64,000 nt of DNA from Benincasa hispida (taxonomy: Eukaryota > Streptophyta > Magnoliopsida > Cucurbitales > Cucurbitaceae): the NCBI RefSeq assembly GCF_009727055.1, contig NC_052353.1, forward strand, positions 60,931,371-60,995,370. The letters are read 5' to 3'. Below are positions 11,407-22,974 of the stretch, piece after piece (within the stretch, counting starts at the first letter, position 1; every line of letters starts with the position of its first letter). The notes beneath the pieces were generated by a model that was not told where the DNA came from, ran no database searches, and saw only the letters and a list, made by a program, of their open reading frames with translations. The position numbers were made by a program, and so were the translations under genes.

Positions 11407-12901
11407 TGATAACTTGTAGAAATACAAGTTATTTATGCTGTCTTATTCAGATATTACGGCCAAAAGAGAAAAATATGCGTCAGTTGTATGAAAATTAGCT
11501 AAGATTACAATAATTATAAATTATCACAAATACCCCACGAAAGACCATTAAGATGGTAGAAAAGGATATTTCAAGTCTGTTTTGCAGGAAACCAAGTCAC
11601 CGCTTGCAATCAAGCTCAGAGAGGAAACTGAACAACGCATCTCCGTCGCATTACGCCCGTTAAATCAATACTGAAGAGATGATCAACGCAATGACGGCGC
11701 AATGCGACAACTTGATCTAGAGCTGAATTTCAACCGCATTGTGTAATAAAAACAACACCGCATGCGGCACACGATCGAAAGATGCAAATGAGCAACGCAA
11801 ACGCGGAGGATTTTTACACATGTACAACTAACTGTTGTGCATATTCGACGGATTGATTGCATAAAAAAAGGAATATTTATTCCACCATTTTCGGACTTTC
11901 CATAACAATAAAGTGGGGACCACAAGTCAGAGAGTCAAAGCATTCATCTATAAATACCCTCAAAGAATTCACTGAAAGATATATTTTGATACGGGGGATA
12001 ATTGATTACGAGGCTATTGAGAGAGAGCTGATCTGAGTGCTGATCGGAGGAAATCTGGGAAGAGAAGAGATAAGGCCGAGAGGTGAGTCTCAGGGCGAAT
12101 CATTCCAAATCTCTGTCGAAAGCTCTGTACTTAGATCCCTTCTATCATTGAGGCAAGCCTGAGAGGGAAGCTCATTCTTTCCATTCACTCCATAGACGCC
12201 GGCAAGCGATTCTCCATTTCAGATCTATGCCAAGACGTTGGCGTTTATTTGTATTGTTTCTAACTCTCATGCATTAATTGTATTTCATCTTCTTGATCTC
12301 TTCACTCATAACCATGTATTAGACGCTAAATAGTATTATTGAATGTCTTGATCGTTTCCATTTTCACTTCTCTGTCTATTTCCATTCCTTCATAAATCAT
12401 TTTCTCCATGATGTTTTTCTTAATCCCTTGGTGATTAATATGAATTAAACAAGTAACTTAATCTGTGCTGCTAAAGAAATAAAGATGTTTAGCTAAAGCA
12501 TGCTAGACGACATCTTCACCTGTGAGAGTAGAAGTGAAGATGTCATTCTGATCTGTCGAGAGAAGGTTAAAAGAATGCGTTAACTAAAGCGAGAAAGTAC
12601 TTCCAGAGATGGAAAGCAACCTTGCATTTATTACGTTTATCCCAGTTTCACCGTAGAGATGTGGAACGCGACCGATCACCGAGAGGTGTACGCCAAGGAA
12701 AAAGCGGGAACCGTACTTATGCCTTTAACGCAATTAAGGAACTTTGCGATGTTTGTACTAATTATCTTTTCTCTTTCTGTTTCACACATAAGACTTGCCA
12801 CCACATAACACGATCTTTGTATAATCTTCACTGACAGTTTCAATCTCGGTATCTTGTATCATGTAACCTATATCTTGTATCATCATAGCTTAGGTTTATT
12901 T
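11407..12901 (+). mobile_element. Family A 3' LTR of element A1, truncated
   Basis: The sequence starts TGATAACTTG with the perfect GAAA-loop hairpin, right after a purine tract (GAAGAGGGAGAT). It parallels 7,691-9,175 and then stops at GGTTTATTTT, where a different LTR begins at 12,902. Roughly 450 bp of LTR 3' end is missing. TATAAATA is at 11,949-11,956. Confidence 0.8.
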
Positions 12902-14096
12902 TGATGATTTCGGCCAAACCACAATGAGTTATGAGCTAATATTTTATGGTAAGCTTCCTGAGACATTTTAGAACATGTTTTTAGAAGGAAGTATCTTAAA
13001 ATAAGGTCTGGAACTATGAGTAATCTAAGCTGATATTTGAATTTGGAATTTAGGATTCAAAAGGAAAACCAAGGAAACCTAAGGAACTTCGGAAAGGAAA
13101 GTTCCTAACTAACCAAGGTGAGTGGTTATTGTGTGTTGTATTGTTGATATAATTACTATATATAGGGGATGATGTTAAATTGGCATGATCAGGGATATAT
13201 GTTTATCTGATTACTATGCTTGTTAAGATATTGCTTGTATGTTTGTGTTGGAAACTGGAATTGTACTCAGGATATATAGTTAGTATGCTTGAAAAGGTAC
13301 TTGGCGGGAAAATATAGTCGGCTTCGGTCCGCGGAAAATGATAGTCGGTGAGGTACGACGGGAAATATAGTCAAGTTACCTAAGCATAGCTAGCGGGAAA
13401 ATAGTCGATGTGCACATTGGCGGGATAATAGGGTACAGGGAAAGTTTCCACTGGAATTATTGATACATTGCTTGAGTATATGTGTGAAAACACTGGGAAA
13501 AATGTAGGATCATGCCAGGGATAACCAATGGTAAAACTGGGGATGTTTTATTATGTGATAACCAACGGTCAAGCTGGGGTTGTTTGTTTTAACCAGCAGT
13601 TGAGCTGGGTATAATCCAACGGTCTGGTTGGAAAATAATAATGAACTTGTGGTAATGTTCTTGTTGACTATGCATTCTTTCCCAAAAATATATTTTTGTT
13701 GACAAAGTTATTTGTTTATCTAAAGGCACCACTCACTGGGCTTTATAGCTCATGTTTTCCATATTTTATGTTTTACCCACACTCCCCCCCAGGTAGCAGA
13801 AAGTGAGGAGTTCTAGGGTGCTGCTAAGGTCAAGGTCTGCCACACGCCACAGTTACACTTTCGGAGGGTTTTACAGTTGTTCTTGTACATTTGTAATTAA
13901 GTCTAGGAGTTATATAAACGTTACATTGTTGTAATAAAATGGGCCTACTCAATCAGTTGACTGTTCAATTTATTCATTGGTATCAGAGTTATTTCCGCAA
14001 GAGTTATTAGACAGTAAGTGTCAACAAAAGAGTTGATAACTGCTGCAGTCACGCCCTTTCTCAGGCTCGGAGGGTGGTTTAGGGCGGGGTGTGACA
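12902..14096 (+). mobile_element. Ty3/gypsy LTR with primer-binding site, truncated element
   Basis: It begins TGATGATTTCGGCC and contains repeated short GGGAAAATAGTCGG-like blocks and a late AATAAAATGGG signal. At 13,978-13,988 is TGGTATCAGAG, the initiator-tRNA-Met primer site. A short internal stretch follows and ends GGGCGGGGTGTGACA at 14,096. No target-site duplication is visible (TTATT on the left, GTTAC on the right). The flanks are family A sequences in opposite orientation, so it sits at a rearrangement rather than a clean insertion. Confidence 0.6.
13978..13988 (+). other. Primer-binding site, initiator tRNA-Met type
   Basis: TGGTATCAGAG is the complement of the initiator tRNA-Met 3' end and the most common plant LTR-retrotransposon primer site. 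It follows the LTR-like block ending at 13,977. Confidence 0.65.
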
Positions 14097-15450
14097 GTTA
14101 CACTCTTCATTTTGGTTTTTTCCCACAGGTGTCATGCGAACATCCAACTACAGTTGCGTGCCAATTTCAAATTTAACTCATGATATTCAGAGGAGTTGTC
14201 TCTTACACTATTTTATTTTCTCTTTTATTGCATTGTTCTTGGAAACCCACCTTCGTTTTGGCTTGCTCCTACGGGTGTCATACGAATATCCAACTATGAG
14301 CAGGCTCCTTTCACAACTAAACTCTTATCAGGTTGGGAACATTTTTTAGGTTTTCCCTTACGCTGACATTGGAGTTTGGCGTAAGAATTTTTTTTTTTTT
14401 GAAATGGAAAATGAACGCATTTTCTTAATCATCGCATATTCTTGATCTTATCTGCTCAGACCTTCCCCACCCCCAAATTTAAAGATAAGCAAGGTCCTCA
14501 TTGCGTTGTTTGGATAGACTAGACAAACACTTATAATAAAAATTTGAAAAAGAAGGTTTGAGCAGAACTTTGAAAGATAAAAGGTAAAGTACTGCTAAAC
14601 TAAGAATTAACTAAGTGTTAGTCAAAATTTACAAAGTACGGGAAATGTTTCTAAGTATAAACATATATTACATCATGACAACACAATGAATAACGCAACA
14701 ATAAACGATCAGAACATCGTAAACATTGACAAAGGATGATAAAGAAAAAGGCACAGGCAGAAAGGAGTGAATATGTACTCAATTGTATTGAATATTAACA
14801 AAGTATAAAAAGAATAAAAAAATTAATACAATACAAATATTTTTGCCTATACAAAGAATCAAAGAATTTGATTCAGATGGGTGCATGCTAAAATTTGACA
14901 CCCCGCTTCTAATAGCGCAAATACATTTTTGCTGAGGACGGGCAACAACGCATGCACCCTCGCAACACACCCCTTGACTAAACACATTTTTGGAGGATAC
15001 CTCAACATAGTGCATTAAGCTAAGAATGGGCAAAGGACACATACGTGTACAACACACCCCTCAACGCAATGTATTTGAGTGTAATGGATGCAAGGTGTCT
15101 CTTGTTAACTCACAATGCACCCATCATCGCATTACATACTAATTTCCTTTCCTTTTATGTCATAAAAAACACAAGTTGAAAAAACCTTGCGGTGTCTAAT
15201 GTTTCATTCAGTCATTCACAAAAATTAAAGAACAACGCCACTAATGTATATAAACTAAAAGAATTAAGCATGACATGAAAAATTAAATTGAAGATAATTA
15301 CAAAAAAAAACGTCAAACTTGTACTTCTAAAAAGCAGTAAATAACATGATTTAGAAAGCCGTAAAAGAAAAACTCTAAAGAAAGCAAGTAAACATAGATA
15401 GGGATGCTGATTGAAAGAAGTTCTCAAAATTACCGCAATCACTTCCCCCG
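14097..15450 (-). mobile_element. A2 3' non-coding region
   Basis: Read on the minus strand, this follows integrase and contains the minisatellite block (14,905-15,085) and a CCCCACCCCCAAATTT tract near 14,466, whose complement is polypurine. It matches 24,180-24,850 of the plus-strand element A3 as reverse complement, including a repeated phrase near GGATGTTCGCATGACACC. No ORF is supported. Confidence 0.6.
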
Positions 15451-15458
15451 CAAGCGGT

Positions 15459-15659
15459 TTAATCCTGCTTGCCCAAGTCAATGGTGTCCATGTGTCGCTC
15501 GAAGTCGCCTTCGTAGTACGGCTTAATCCGTTGACCATTGACTTTAAACGCACTATTCCTGTCTAAAGTTGTTAGTTCCACTGCTCCGTGAGGAAAGATA
15601 GTCTTGATTTTGAACAGCCTAGACCAGCGAGATTTCAAGTTTCCTGGGAACAATCGCAA
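15459..15659 (-). pseudogene. Integrase C-terminal end of element A2
   Basis: The frame reads RLFPGNLKSRWSRLF, then FPHGAVEL, a pattern typical of the C-terminal tail of Athila/Tat integrases (LFPGKLKSRWSGPF). It ends at a stop near 15,459 and marks the end of pol. It is separated from the catalytic core by the adapter-containing segment. Confidence 0.7.
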
Positions 15660-15737
15660 ACGAGCGTTAAATAGTAATACCTGTTGACCTTTAACGAATG
15701 TCTGGTATTTATGCAGTCATCATGCCATTTCTTGGTC

Positions 15738-15775
15738 CTGTCTCTTATACACATCTAGATGTGTATAAGAGACAG
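15738..15775. other. Synthetic Nextera mate-pair junction adapter (contaminant)
   Basis: A perfect 38-bp palindrome: the 19-bp Tn5 mosaic end CTGTCTCTTATACACATCT followed directly by its reverse complement. This is the circularisation junction of Nextera mate-pair libraries and is not plant sequence. The bases on either side were joined by library construction or misassembly and need not be adjacent in the genome. Confidence 0.97.
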
Positions 15776-15904
15776 GACATGCGTTGAGTAGCAATACCTG
15801 TCAATCGCAAACGAGCGTTAAATAGTAATACCTGTTGACCTTCGGTGAATGTCCGATCATTTATGCGGTCATCATGCCACTTCTTGGTTTTCTCCTTATA
15901 GATC

Positions 15905-15942
15905 CTGTCTCTTATACACATCTAGATGTGTATAAGAGACAG
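15905..15942. other. Second Nextera mate-pair junction adapter (contaminant)
   Basis: Identical 38-bp head-to-head mosaic-end palindrome. Translation through it gives the tell-tale [10 protein letters not shown] peptide, fused here to the integrase frame. Sequence between the two adapters (15,776-15,904) partly repeats 15,655-15,735 with several mismatches, as expected if reads from two copies of the same retroelement were merged. Confidence 0.97.
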
Positions 15943-16471
15943 GTGTATACAGGGACATGCCAATTGGTGTTCTATAGGCAGTCCTGTAAGCCCACAATGC
16001 TTCATCAAACTTGGGTGACCAATCCTTCCTAGAAGTATTGACTACCTTCTCCAAGATAGTTTTGATTTCTCGGTTAGAAATCTCTACCTGCCCATTAGTC
16101 TGTGGGTGATAAGTAGTCGCAACTCGATGGCTGACGTTAAATTTAGTCAACAGGTTGGCAATTATGCGATTAATAAAATGAGAGCCCTCATTGCTGATCA
16201 AGGCCCGTGGCATCCTATATCGAGCAAAAATATTCTTCTTAAGAAACTTCGCCACTATGGTCGCATCATTCTTGGCACATGCGATAGCCTCGACCCATTT
16301 TGATACGTAATCAATCACAATCAAAATATAGTGATGACCTTCTGATGGTGGAAAGGGGCCCATGAAGTCAATTCCCCAAACATCAAATAACTCCACTTCT
16401 AAGATTGATGTCAATGGCATTTCATTTCTCTTTGACATATTCCCCGTTCTCTGACATCTGTCGCATTGCAC
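15943..16471 (-). pseudogene. Integrase catalytic core of element A2, active site damaged
   Basis: The product would join the element's cDNA to host DNA. The zinc-finger end (CDRCQRTGN) is followed by [11 protein letters not shown] (first catalytic Asp), then ISNEGSHF where the family has ISDEGSHF or ISDGGSHF, and [12 protein letters not shown] with the final Glu. The second catalytic Asp has become Asn, which by itself would inactivate the D,D-35-E site. The reading ends at the adapter at 15,942. Confidence 0.85.
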
Positions 16472-16735
16472 AACGTAGGCTTGGACATCCTTGAACAGTG
16501 TTGGCCAGAAATAACCACACTGTAGGACCTTTGCAGCAGTTCGCTGCCCTCCAAAGTGTCCTCCATATGGAGATTCATGAAAAAACTCTAGGATGTGCTT
16601 GACTTTATGCTCAGGAATGCATCGACGTAATATATGATCAGGACCAAGTCGATATAGAAATGGATCATCCCAGAAATAGAATTTAACATCATGTATTAAA
16701 TTCTTCTTTTGTTGGTAAGTGTAGTCAGTTGGTAT
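16472..16735 (-). pseudogene. RNase H to integrase linker of A2
   Basis: This holds the start of the integrase zinc-binding region, with phrases such as a GGHFGGQ-like block and HxxxxH remnants, interrupted by stops. It connects the RNase H and integrase segments without a separate gene. Confidence 0.45.
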
Positions 16736-17479
16736 TTAACTGCAAACAATGAAATTTACGATGTCTGCATACCAAGGAACATTAATGCCTACTGACATCA
16801 GCAGCTCATCAGGGAATCTTTCTTCAATATCTTTTTCATTTCCTTGAACCTCGCAATTCTCCAATCTTGATAAATGATCCGCGACTTGGTTCTTAGTGCC
16901 CTTCCGGTCTTTGATCTCTAGGTCAAACTCTTGCAGTAGCAACACCCACAGTATAAGCCTTTGTTTTGCATCCTTCTTTGTCATCAAGTACTTGATCGCA
17001 GAGTGATCCGTATACACCACAACGTTTGTTCCAATTAAGTATTGTCAGAATTTCTCCAGTGCAAATACCACCGCGAGCATTTCCTTCTCTGTGGTTGTAT
17101 AGTTCTCCTGCACATCATTCAACATTTTACTCGCATAATAAATAGGATGCAACACCTTGTCCTTACGCTGACTTAACACTGTGCCCATAGCATATCTGCT
17201 TGCGTAACACATCAACGCAAATGGTTGCGTCTAGTCTGGTGCCACCAGAATGGGTGCAGTGATGAGCGCATATTTCAATGTGTTGAATGCCTTGGTGCAC
17301 GCGTCATCAAAGTTATATTCTTGATCAGCTTCAAGGAGCACACTTAGGGGCCTTACGATCTGGGAGAAGTTGCGAATAAATTTTCTATAAAACCCAACGT
17401 GTCCCAAAAAGCTCCTAAGTGTTTTCACGTTCACTGGTGGGGGGTAATTTGGAAATTGCGTCAATTTTCGCCTGATCAA
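16736..17479 (-). pseudogene. RNase H region of element A2
   Basis: The connection domain reads TLRSFLGHVGFYRKFI then PLSVLLE (17,231-17,479). RNase H follows with [12 protein letters not shown] and VADHLSRLE (16,736-17,020). These are standard Ty3/gypsy motifs. A stop-containing stretch lies between 17,230 and 17,020. RNase H would degrade the RNA strand during reverse transcription; this copy cannot. Confidence 0.8.
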
Positions 17480-17599
17480 CTTCCAATCCTGCTTTAGAGA
17501 TTTTGTGACTTAGAACTATTCCTTCTTCCACTATAAAGTGGCATCCAGTTCAAAACAACATTTTTTGCCATGCATCTCTTCAAGATCCTTTCAAGGTTA

Positions 17600-18231
17600 G
17601 ATAGTTAGGAATTGTAATTATTGCCGAAGACTGAAAAATCATCCATGAATACCTCGACTGACTCCTCCAAGTAACCTGAGAATATTGCCATCATGCATCA
17701 TTGGAAAGTGCCTGGCGTATTACAGAGTCCAAATGGCATGCGTCGAAATGCAAACGTACCAAATGGGCACGTGAATGTTATCTTATCCTGATCTTCCGAC
17801 ACAATTTCTATTTGATTGTATCCTGAATAGCCGTCAAGAAAACAGAAAAATTCATTCCCCATAAGTCTGTCTAGCATCTGATTAATGAAAGGGAGTGGAA
17901 AATGGTCCTTTTTAGTGGCCAAGTTTAACTTGCGATAATCCATGCAAATTCTCCACCCCGTAGTCGTTCTTGTAGGAATTAATTCATTCTTTTCATTAGT
18001 TACAACTGTCATTCCCCCTTTCTTTGGAACACACTACACTGGGCTCACTCAGCCGCTATCAGATATAGGGTAGATAACTCCTGCGTCCAGCCACTTCACT
18101 ATTTCCTTCTTTACGACCTCCCTCATAGCTGGGTTCAAGCAGCGCTGCCTTTCTACCGATCCTGTCTTTCCTTCTTCCAGACGAATCTTGTGCATACAAT
18201 ATGAGGGGCTGATTCCTCGAATGTTCGCCAA
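17600..18231 (-). pseudogene. Reverse transcriptase of element A2
   Basis: Recognisable RT blocks run in order on the minus strand: CLNPAMREVVKKEIVK (18,231-18,049), RICMDYRKLN, LDGYSGYNQI and RRMPFGLCNTPGTFQ (18,012-17,698). A downstream frame then gives VFMDDFSVFGN at about 17,620-17,660, where MDD is the catalytic pair. Stops near 18,048, 18,015 and 17,697 split it into pieces. All the catalytic blocks are still visible, so inactivation came from stops and frameshifts, not loss of the domain. Confidence 0.85.
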
Positions 18232-18543
18232 GGTCCATCCAAAGGCCTTCGCATTATTTCTTAGGATCTGTATGAGCGCATCTTCTTTCTTCTTACTCAG
18301 TCATGCAGAAATGATAATTGGTAATGTGTTGTTACTTCCTAAGTAAGCATACTTGAGGTGCACGGGCAACGACTTTAACTCTAGCACAGGTGGCTCTTCC
18401 AAAGATGGCTTAATGCATTGTGATGCCCTTTCAGTTAACTTGAGTGTTTCAAAATTCGATTCCACAAGAATCGCAGCGCAGTCCTCCTCCAATATTGCGC
18501 CAATTCCAAGATCTTCTTCCTCCAGCTCCTTCAGGGGTTCATG

Positions 18544-19125
18544 CTAACGTTCCTCTTGCAGCTCCTCAATATATTGGCAGTTTTCCATGTCACTTGGGTA
18601 CTTTAACGCATTGAATATGTTCAATTTCACTTCCTGATCGTCAACCCTGATGGTCAATTCCCCTTTCTGCACATCGATCAGTGCTCGCCCTATTGCAAGA
18701 AATGGCCAACCCAGGATGATAGGGACTTCTGTGTCAGCTTCGTAATCCAATATGACAAAATCTTTCGAAAATATAAACTTGTCCACTTGCACGAGTACAT
18801 CTTCTATCTTTCCCTCAGGATGCTTTATTGATCTATTAGCCAACTATAATGTGATAGTGGTTGGTCTTGCGTTGCCAATATCCAGCTTCCTAAAAATCGA
18901 CAAGGGCATTAGATTTATACTTGCCCCTAAATCGCACAGCGCATTCCCAAACATCTTCCCTTCTATCATGCAGGGCAATGTAAAACTCCCAGGGTCCTTC
19001 ATTTTAGTAAGGATATTGTTTTGAAACAAAGCGCTGCATTCATACATTAACGCAACTATTTCATTTTCCCCAATCTTTCTTTTATTGGCTAGGATATTCT
19101 TGAGAAATTTTACATAACTCGGCAT
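18544..19125 (-). pseudogene. Aspartic protease of element A2
   Basis: The protease would cleave the Gag-Pol precursor. ALCDLGASINLMPLSIF carries the active-site Asp in the DLGAS form common in Athila elements (18,844-19,125). ILGWPFLAIG is the hydrophobic flap-side motif (18,544-18,843). A stop between the two pieces at about 18,843 breaks the domain. A further pol linker with short ORFs lies at 18,301-18,492. Confidence 0.75.
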
Positions 19126-19290
19126 CTACTCTAGCGCTTCTATTAAGGGAATGTTAATGTGTAGCTATCGGAGAACATCTAAAAACCTCTGAAATTGTTT
19201 GCTATCATCTTTCTTCCTCAGCCTGGACGGGAAAGGTGAAGGATCCCACCTTTCTCCTTGTTTAGTTGGCTGCTTACTGAGGTCCTGTTC

Positions 19291-20895
19291 TTACTGTGTT
19301 TCATTATCTGGAGATTGTGTTGATTGAGAATTCAAGTCTTGAGGAGCTTTATCTTTTGTAGGTGAACTTGCTTCTGAACTGGTAATTTTTCCACTATTAG
19401 TTGATTGATCATCATCAATAGCCAAATCTACTGGTGTTGTTGTCGTATTTGGTACAGACGGCATAGGGGTTGTTATTCTACCACTCAATGTTACTGTGTG
19501 ACATTTTTCCTTACCTCGCTACCCCGATGCTCCTGAGTTACTGTGCCGCATACCAGGCACATTCTTCTTTAATTCCCTCGTAAGCTGCTCTATCTGCTCT
19601 TCCAGTTCTTTAAGGGAGTCAGCTTGCGATTGTCTCATTGCCTCGCTCTTTTCAATGATATGTTTTAAAGATGATTCCAGAGACGAGGTGCTGCAAGAAG
19701 TATCATATAAGAACGGTTGGTCGCAAGGTGGTATACCTTGAGAATTACCTGGGTTACAGTTCGGAGTAATGAAGACCGGAGGGTTGCCTCTATCCCCTTG
19801 ATAACGGTTCTGATAGAAACTCTGGCTCTCCTGGTTGTGATTCCCATCCCAACTTGAAGTTGGGTGATTCCACCAACTAGGGTTAGAGATGTTGCCAAAT
19901 GATTCATCATAGACAGAATATACGGGTTGTTGATTCCATGGGCAGACTTCTACTGGATGTCCCTCCCCACATTGGATACAATTCATTGTGGCCACATGAG
20001 ACACCGCATTAACTTGTGCTGATCCTTGAGAGAGAGTTTTCTGTTGATTAGCCATCGTCTGGAGGAATGAAGTCACTGTGGTCATTTGATTGACTAGTGC
20101 ACTCATCGCATCAGTTGACACATCGACACTTTCTACTCTTTCTTGTTCTAGACCTCTTACCTCAAGCCCAATATCGATCCACTCATCAAAATTTCGCGAG
20201 ATGCGATCCAAGATATTCTTTGCTTTCGTATATGATCTTTTCATTAATCCCCCTTCTGCAGATGCATCGGCAACTGCTTGCATTGATTGGTCTAAGCCAT
20301 TGTAAAAGGTTTCCATCAGAATACTATTGGGAACCTCGATATGCGGACAACTCTTCACTAACTATCGAAATCGCACCCAGACGGTGCTCAAGGTTTCATA
20401 ATCCTTTTGCTTAAAATTCGACACATCCCTTCGTCTCCTTGCGTTGACGGCTGGAGGCAAGAATCTGTTCATGAACCTATCAACCAACTGTTCCCATGTT
20501 TTAATCTCGTTCGACTCTAATGACTGAGCCCACCTCTTTGCTTCATCCCGTAGTGTGTATGGGAAAAGATATAACCTAAGTCTTTCTTGAGTCACATCAG
20601 GCATGGAGAATGCACTGCACATGTCTACAAAATTTGTCAAATGCACATATGGGTCTTCCCCTTGTAATCCTCAAAATTGTCCCATATTTTGGATCATCTG
20701 CAACATGATTGGTCCGATTTCAAAGCTTACATTCTCCTCAACCGTTGGTCTTGAGATTCCTGGTGAGAAGTTGTAAAAATTCGGTGCTGCATAATCTCTT
20801 ATTGGGACCTCATGATCAGTAGCAAGAAATATGGAGCCTTGCACTGGCCCATTTTCCCTTTGATTCCCTGCAGAAGCCTCGTTATTATTTGCCAT
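19291..20895 (-). pseudogene. Gag of element A2
   Basis: The ATG at 20,895 opens MANNNEASAGNQREN. The capsid region follows with LYLFPYTLRDEAKRW and NRFLPPAVNARRRRD (20,362-20,646). The long frame 19,519-20,358 carries the nucleocapsid zinc knuckle CIQCGEGHPVEVCP, spaced CX2CX3HX4C, the Athila variant. A Gln/Asn-rich linker and a coiled segment (LKELEEQIEQLTRELKK) follow. Stops near 20,668 and 20,359 divide it into three frames. The remaining part to 19,291 is a Ser/Thr-rich gag-pol linker. Confidence 0.8.
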
Positions 20896-21090
20896 GCTTC
20901 TTCACCACTTAATTCGACCCTGATGAACTCTTGTGCGAATAATACACTTGATCTTTGGGTCCATTTAGAATTTGTGGATCACTCCAGCACTCATAAGCCG
21001 TCAGACTGCTCTTCGCATTGAACAGCCAATACACAGAGATTTTTCCTGTAAAATACCACAAATGTACTCAAACAATAAACTGTTAACCAG

Positions 21091-21108
21091 TCCCCGACAA
21101 CGACGTCC
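21091..21108 (-). other. Primer-binding site of element A2
   Basis: The minus strand reads GGACGTCGTTGTCGGGGA, a diverged tRNA-Asp primer complement, six bases beyond the LTR end. It is more mutated than the A1 site, in keeping with an older copy. Confidence 0.7.
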
Positions 21109-21114
21109 TAAACT

Positions 21115-22974
21115 TGTTACTCAGAAATTGATCTTATGTCACACAACACATGGATGCATATGATGCAAGGTTCAAATCCATGTGATATTACTTCTAGAAA
21201 TGCGTTAATTAACAATGTTCTTATAGTATGCTGTGCGTTGTCACAAGTTTCCTTGTGTTGAAACCAAGTATAATTTCACCGCAAGTTTCTCGGTGTGATC
21301 TGAGGTCGAACACAGGGACTGTTTGAGGTTATTGCATTATGCTTGTGATACATGTGACCAGGGATTTTCAATTAATAAAAGTTGTTGTGTACAAGAATAT
21401 GAACATGCGATAAAGTAAAGTAAAGCGATAAAGATGCGATAATAAAATAAATTGCGTTAAAGTAAATTGTATTAAAGTAAATCTAAGCTAGGATGATACA
21501 AGATACAGGTTTCATGATGCAAGATACTGAGGTCAAGGCTGGCTGTGATGGTTATTCAAAGATCGTGTAATGCGATGACAAGACTTATGTACGAAGTAGA
21601 AACAAAAAAGATAATTAATACAAACATTGCAAGTTCCTTAGTTGTGTTAAAGGCATAAATACGTTCCGCTTTTCTCGTGACGTACACCTCTCAGTGATCG
21701 GCCACGTTCCCACATCTTTGTGGTGAAACAGAGACAAACGTAATGAACGCAAGGTTGCTCCCATCTCTGGAAGTACTTCTTGCCTTAGTTAACACATTCT
21801 TCTAACCTTCTCTCGACAGATCAGAATGGCATCTTCACTTCTGCTCTCACAGGTGAAGATGCCATCTAGCATGCTTTAGCTAAACTTTCTTATTTCTTTA
21901 GCATAGAGTAAGTTACTTGTTTAATTCATATTAATTACCAAGGGATTAAGAAGACTTTATGAAGAAAGCGATAAACGGAGGAACGAAAATAGACAGAGAA
22001 GTGGATATGAAATCGATCGAGACATTCAACATTTCTATTCAGCATCTGATACATGACTTGTGAATGAAGAGATTAAGAAGGTGAAATACACTTGATGAAA
22101 ATTGAGTTAGAAACAAATACAAATGAGCGCCAACGTCTTAACACCGATCTGGATGGAGATTTACTTACCGGTATGGATGGATTATGCGGAAGAATGAGCT
22201 TCCTTCTCAGGCTTGCTCAATCGATAGCAGGGATCTAAGCACAGAGCTTCGCGATGGGGATCTGGCAAATTCGCACTGAGACTCACCTCTCGGCCTTGTC
22301 TCTTTTCTTCCTGGATTTCTTCCGAACAGTACTCAGCTCAACCTCTCTCTCAGTAATTTAGCAGCAAATAGCCCTCGTATCAATTATATCTGTATCAAGT
22401 ATATCTTTTATGAATTCTATGAGGGTATTTATAGGTGAAAAGCTTTGACTCTTGGCTGTGGACCCCACTTCTTATTATAGAAATTTCGAAGATGGAGGAA
22501 TAAATATTCCTTTTGTTATGCAATCAGACTGCCAAATATGCACAACGATTGGTTGTATACGTGTCACAATCCTCCACATTTGCGTTGTTCATTTACATCT
22601 TTCGATCGGTTGCTTGCATGCGGTGTTGTTTTTTATTAACACATGCAGTTGAAATTCAGCTCGGGATCGACTGTCGCATTGCGCCGTCATTATGTTAATC
22701 GTCTCTTCATTGTTGATTGACGAGCATAATGTAATAGAGATGCATTGTTCAGTTTCTCGTTGAGCCTTGATCGCAAGCGGTGACTTGGTTTTCTGCAAAA
22801 CAGAGTAAAAATATCCTCTTCTACCATCTTGACGATATTAGTGGGTGTAATTGCATTAATTCATAATTATTGTATTTCTGAGCTAATTTTCATACAGTCA
22901 ACGCATATTCCTTCTCTTTTGCCATAATATCTAGATAAGGCAGCATAAATAACTTGTATTTCTACAAGTTATCA
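21115..22974 (-). mobile_element. Family A 5' LTR of element A2
   Basis: The 1,860-bp LTR starts at 22,974 (TGATAACTTG, perfect GAAA-loop hairpin) and ends GTAACA at 21,115. It is the reverse complement of 7,691-9,634 with many substitutions and small indels. The TATA element is at 22,426-22,433 (TATTTATA on the plus strand). Confidence 0.85.

Larger units (their letters stand above)
14097..22974 (-). mobile_element. Athila-like Ty3/gypsy element A2 with decayed gag-pol
   Basis: On the minus strand the order is 5' LTR (22,974-21,115), tRNA-Asp primer site (21,108-21,091), gag (20,895-19,291), protease (19,125-18,544), reverse transcriptase (18,231 to about 17,600), RNase H (17,479-16,736), integrase (16,471-15,459) and a long non-coding tail to 14,097. 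The 3' LTR is missing at the left, where an unrelated LTR abuts. Every domain carries stops or frameshifts, so it is dead. The region 15,650-15,960 is misassembled (embedded adapters). The gag-PR-RT-RH-INT order and the tRNA-Asp primer are those of Athila elements. Confidence 0.85.

Noticed and set aside
12902..14096. Interpretation as a clean solo LTR insertion
   Set aside because: No target duplication exists (TTATT against GTTAC), a primer site and extra internal sequence are present, and the two flanks are not contiguous parts of one element.
15738..15942. Perfect palindromes resembling foldback element or hairpin regulatory site
   Set aside because: They are exact synthetic Tn5 mosaic-end junctions from Nextera libraries, so they have no biological meaning.
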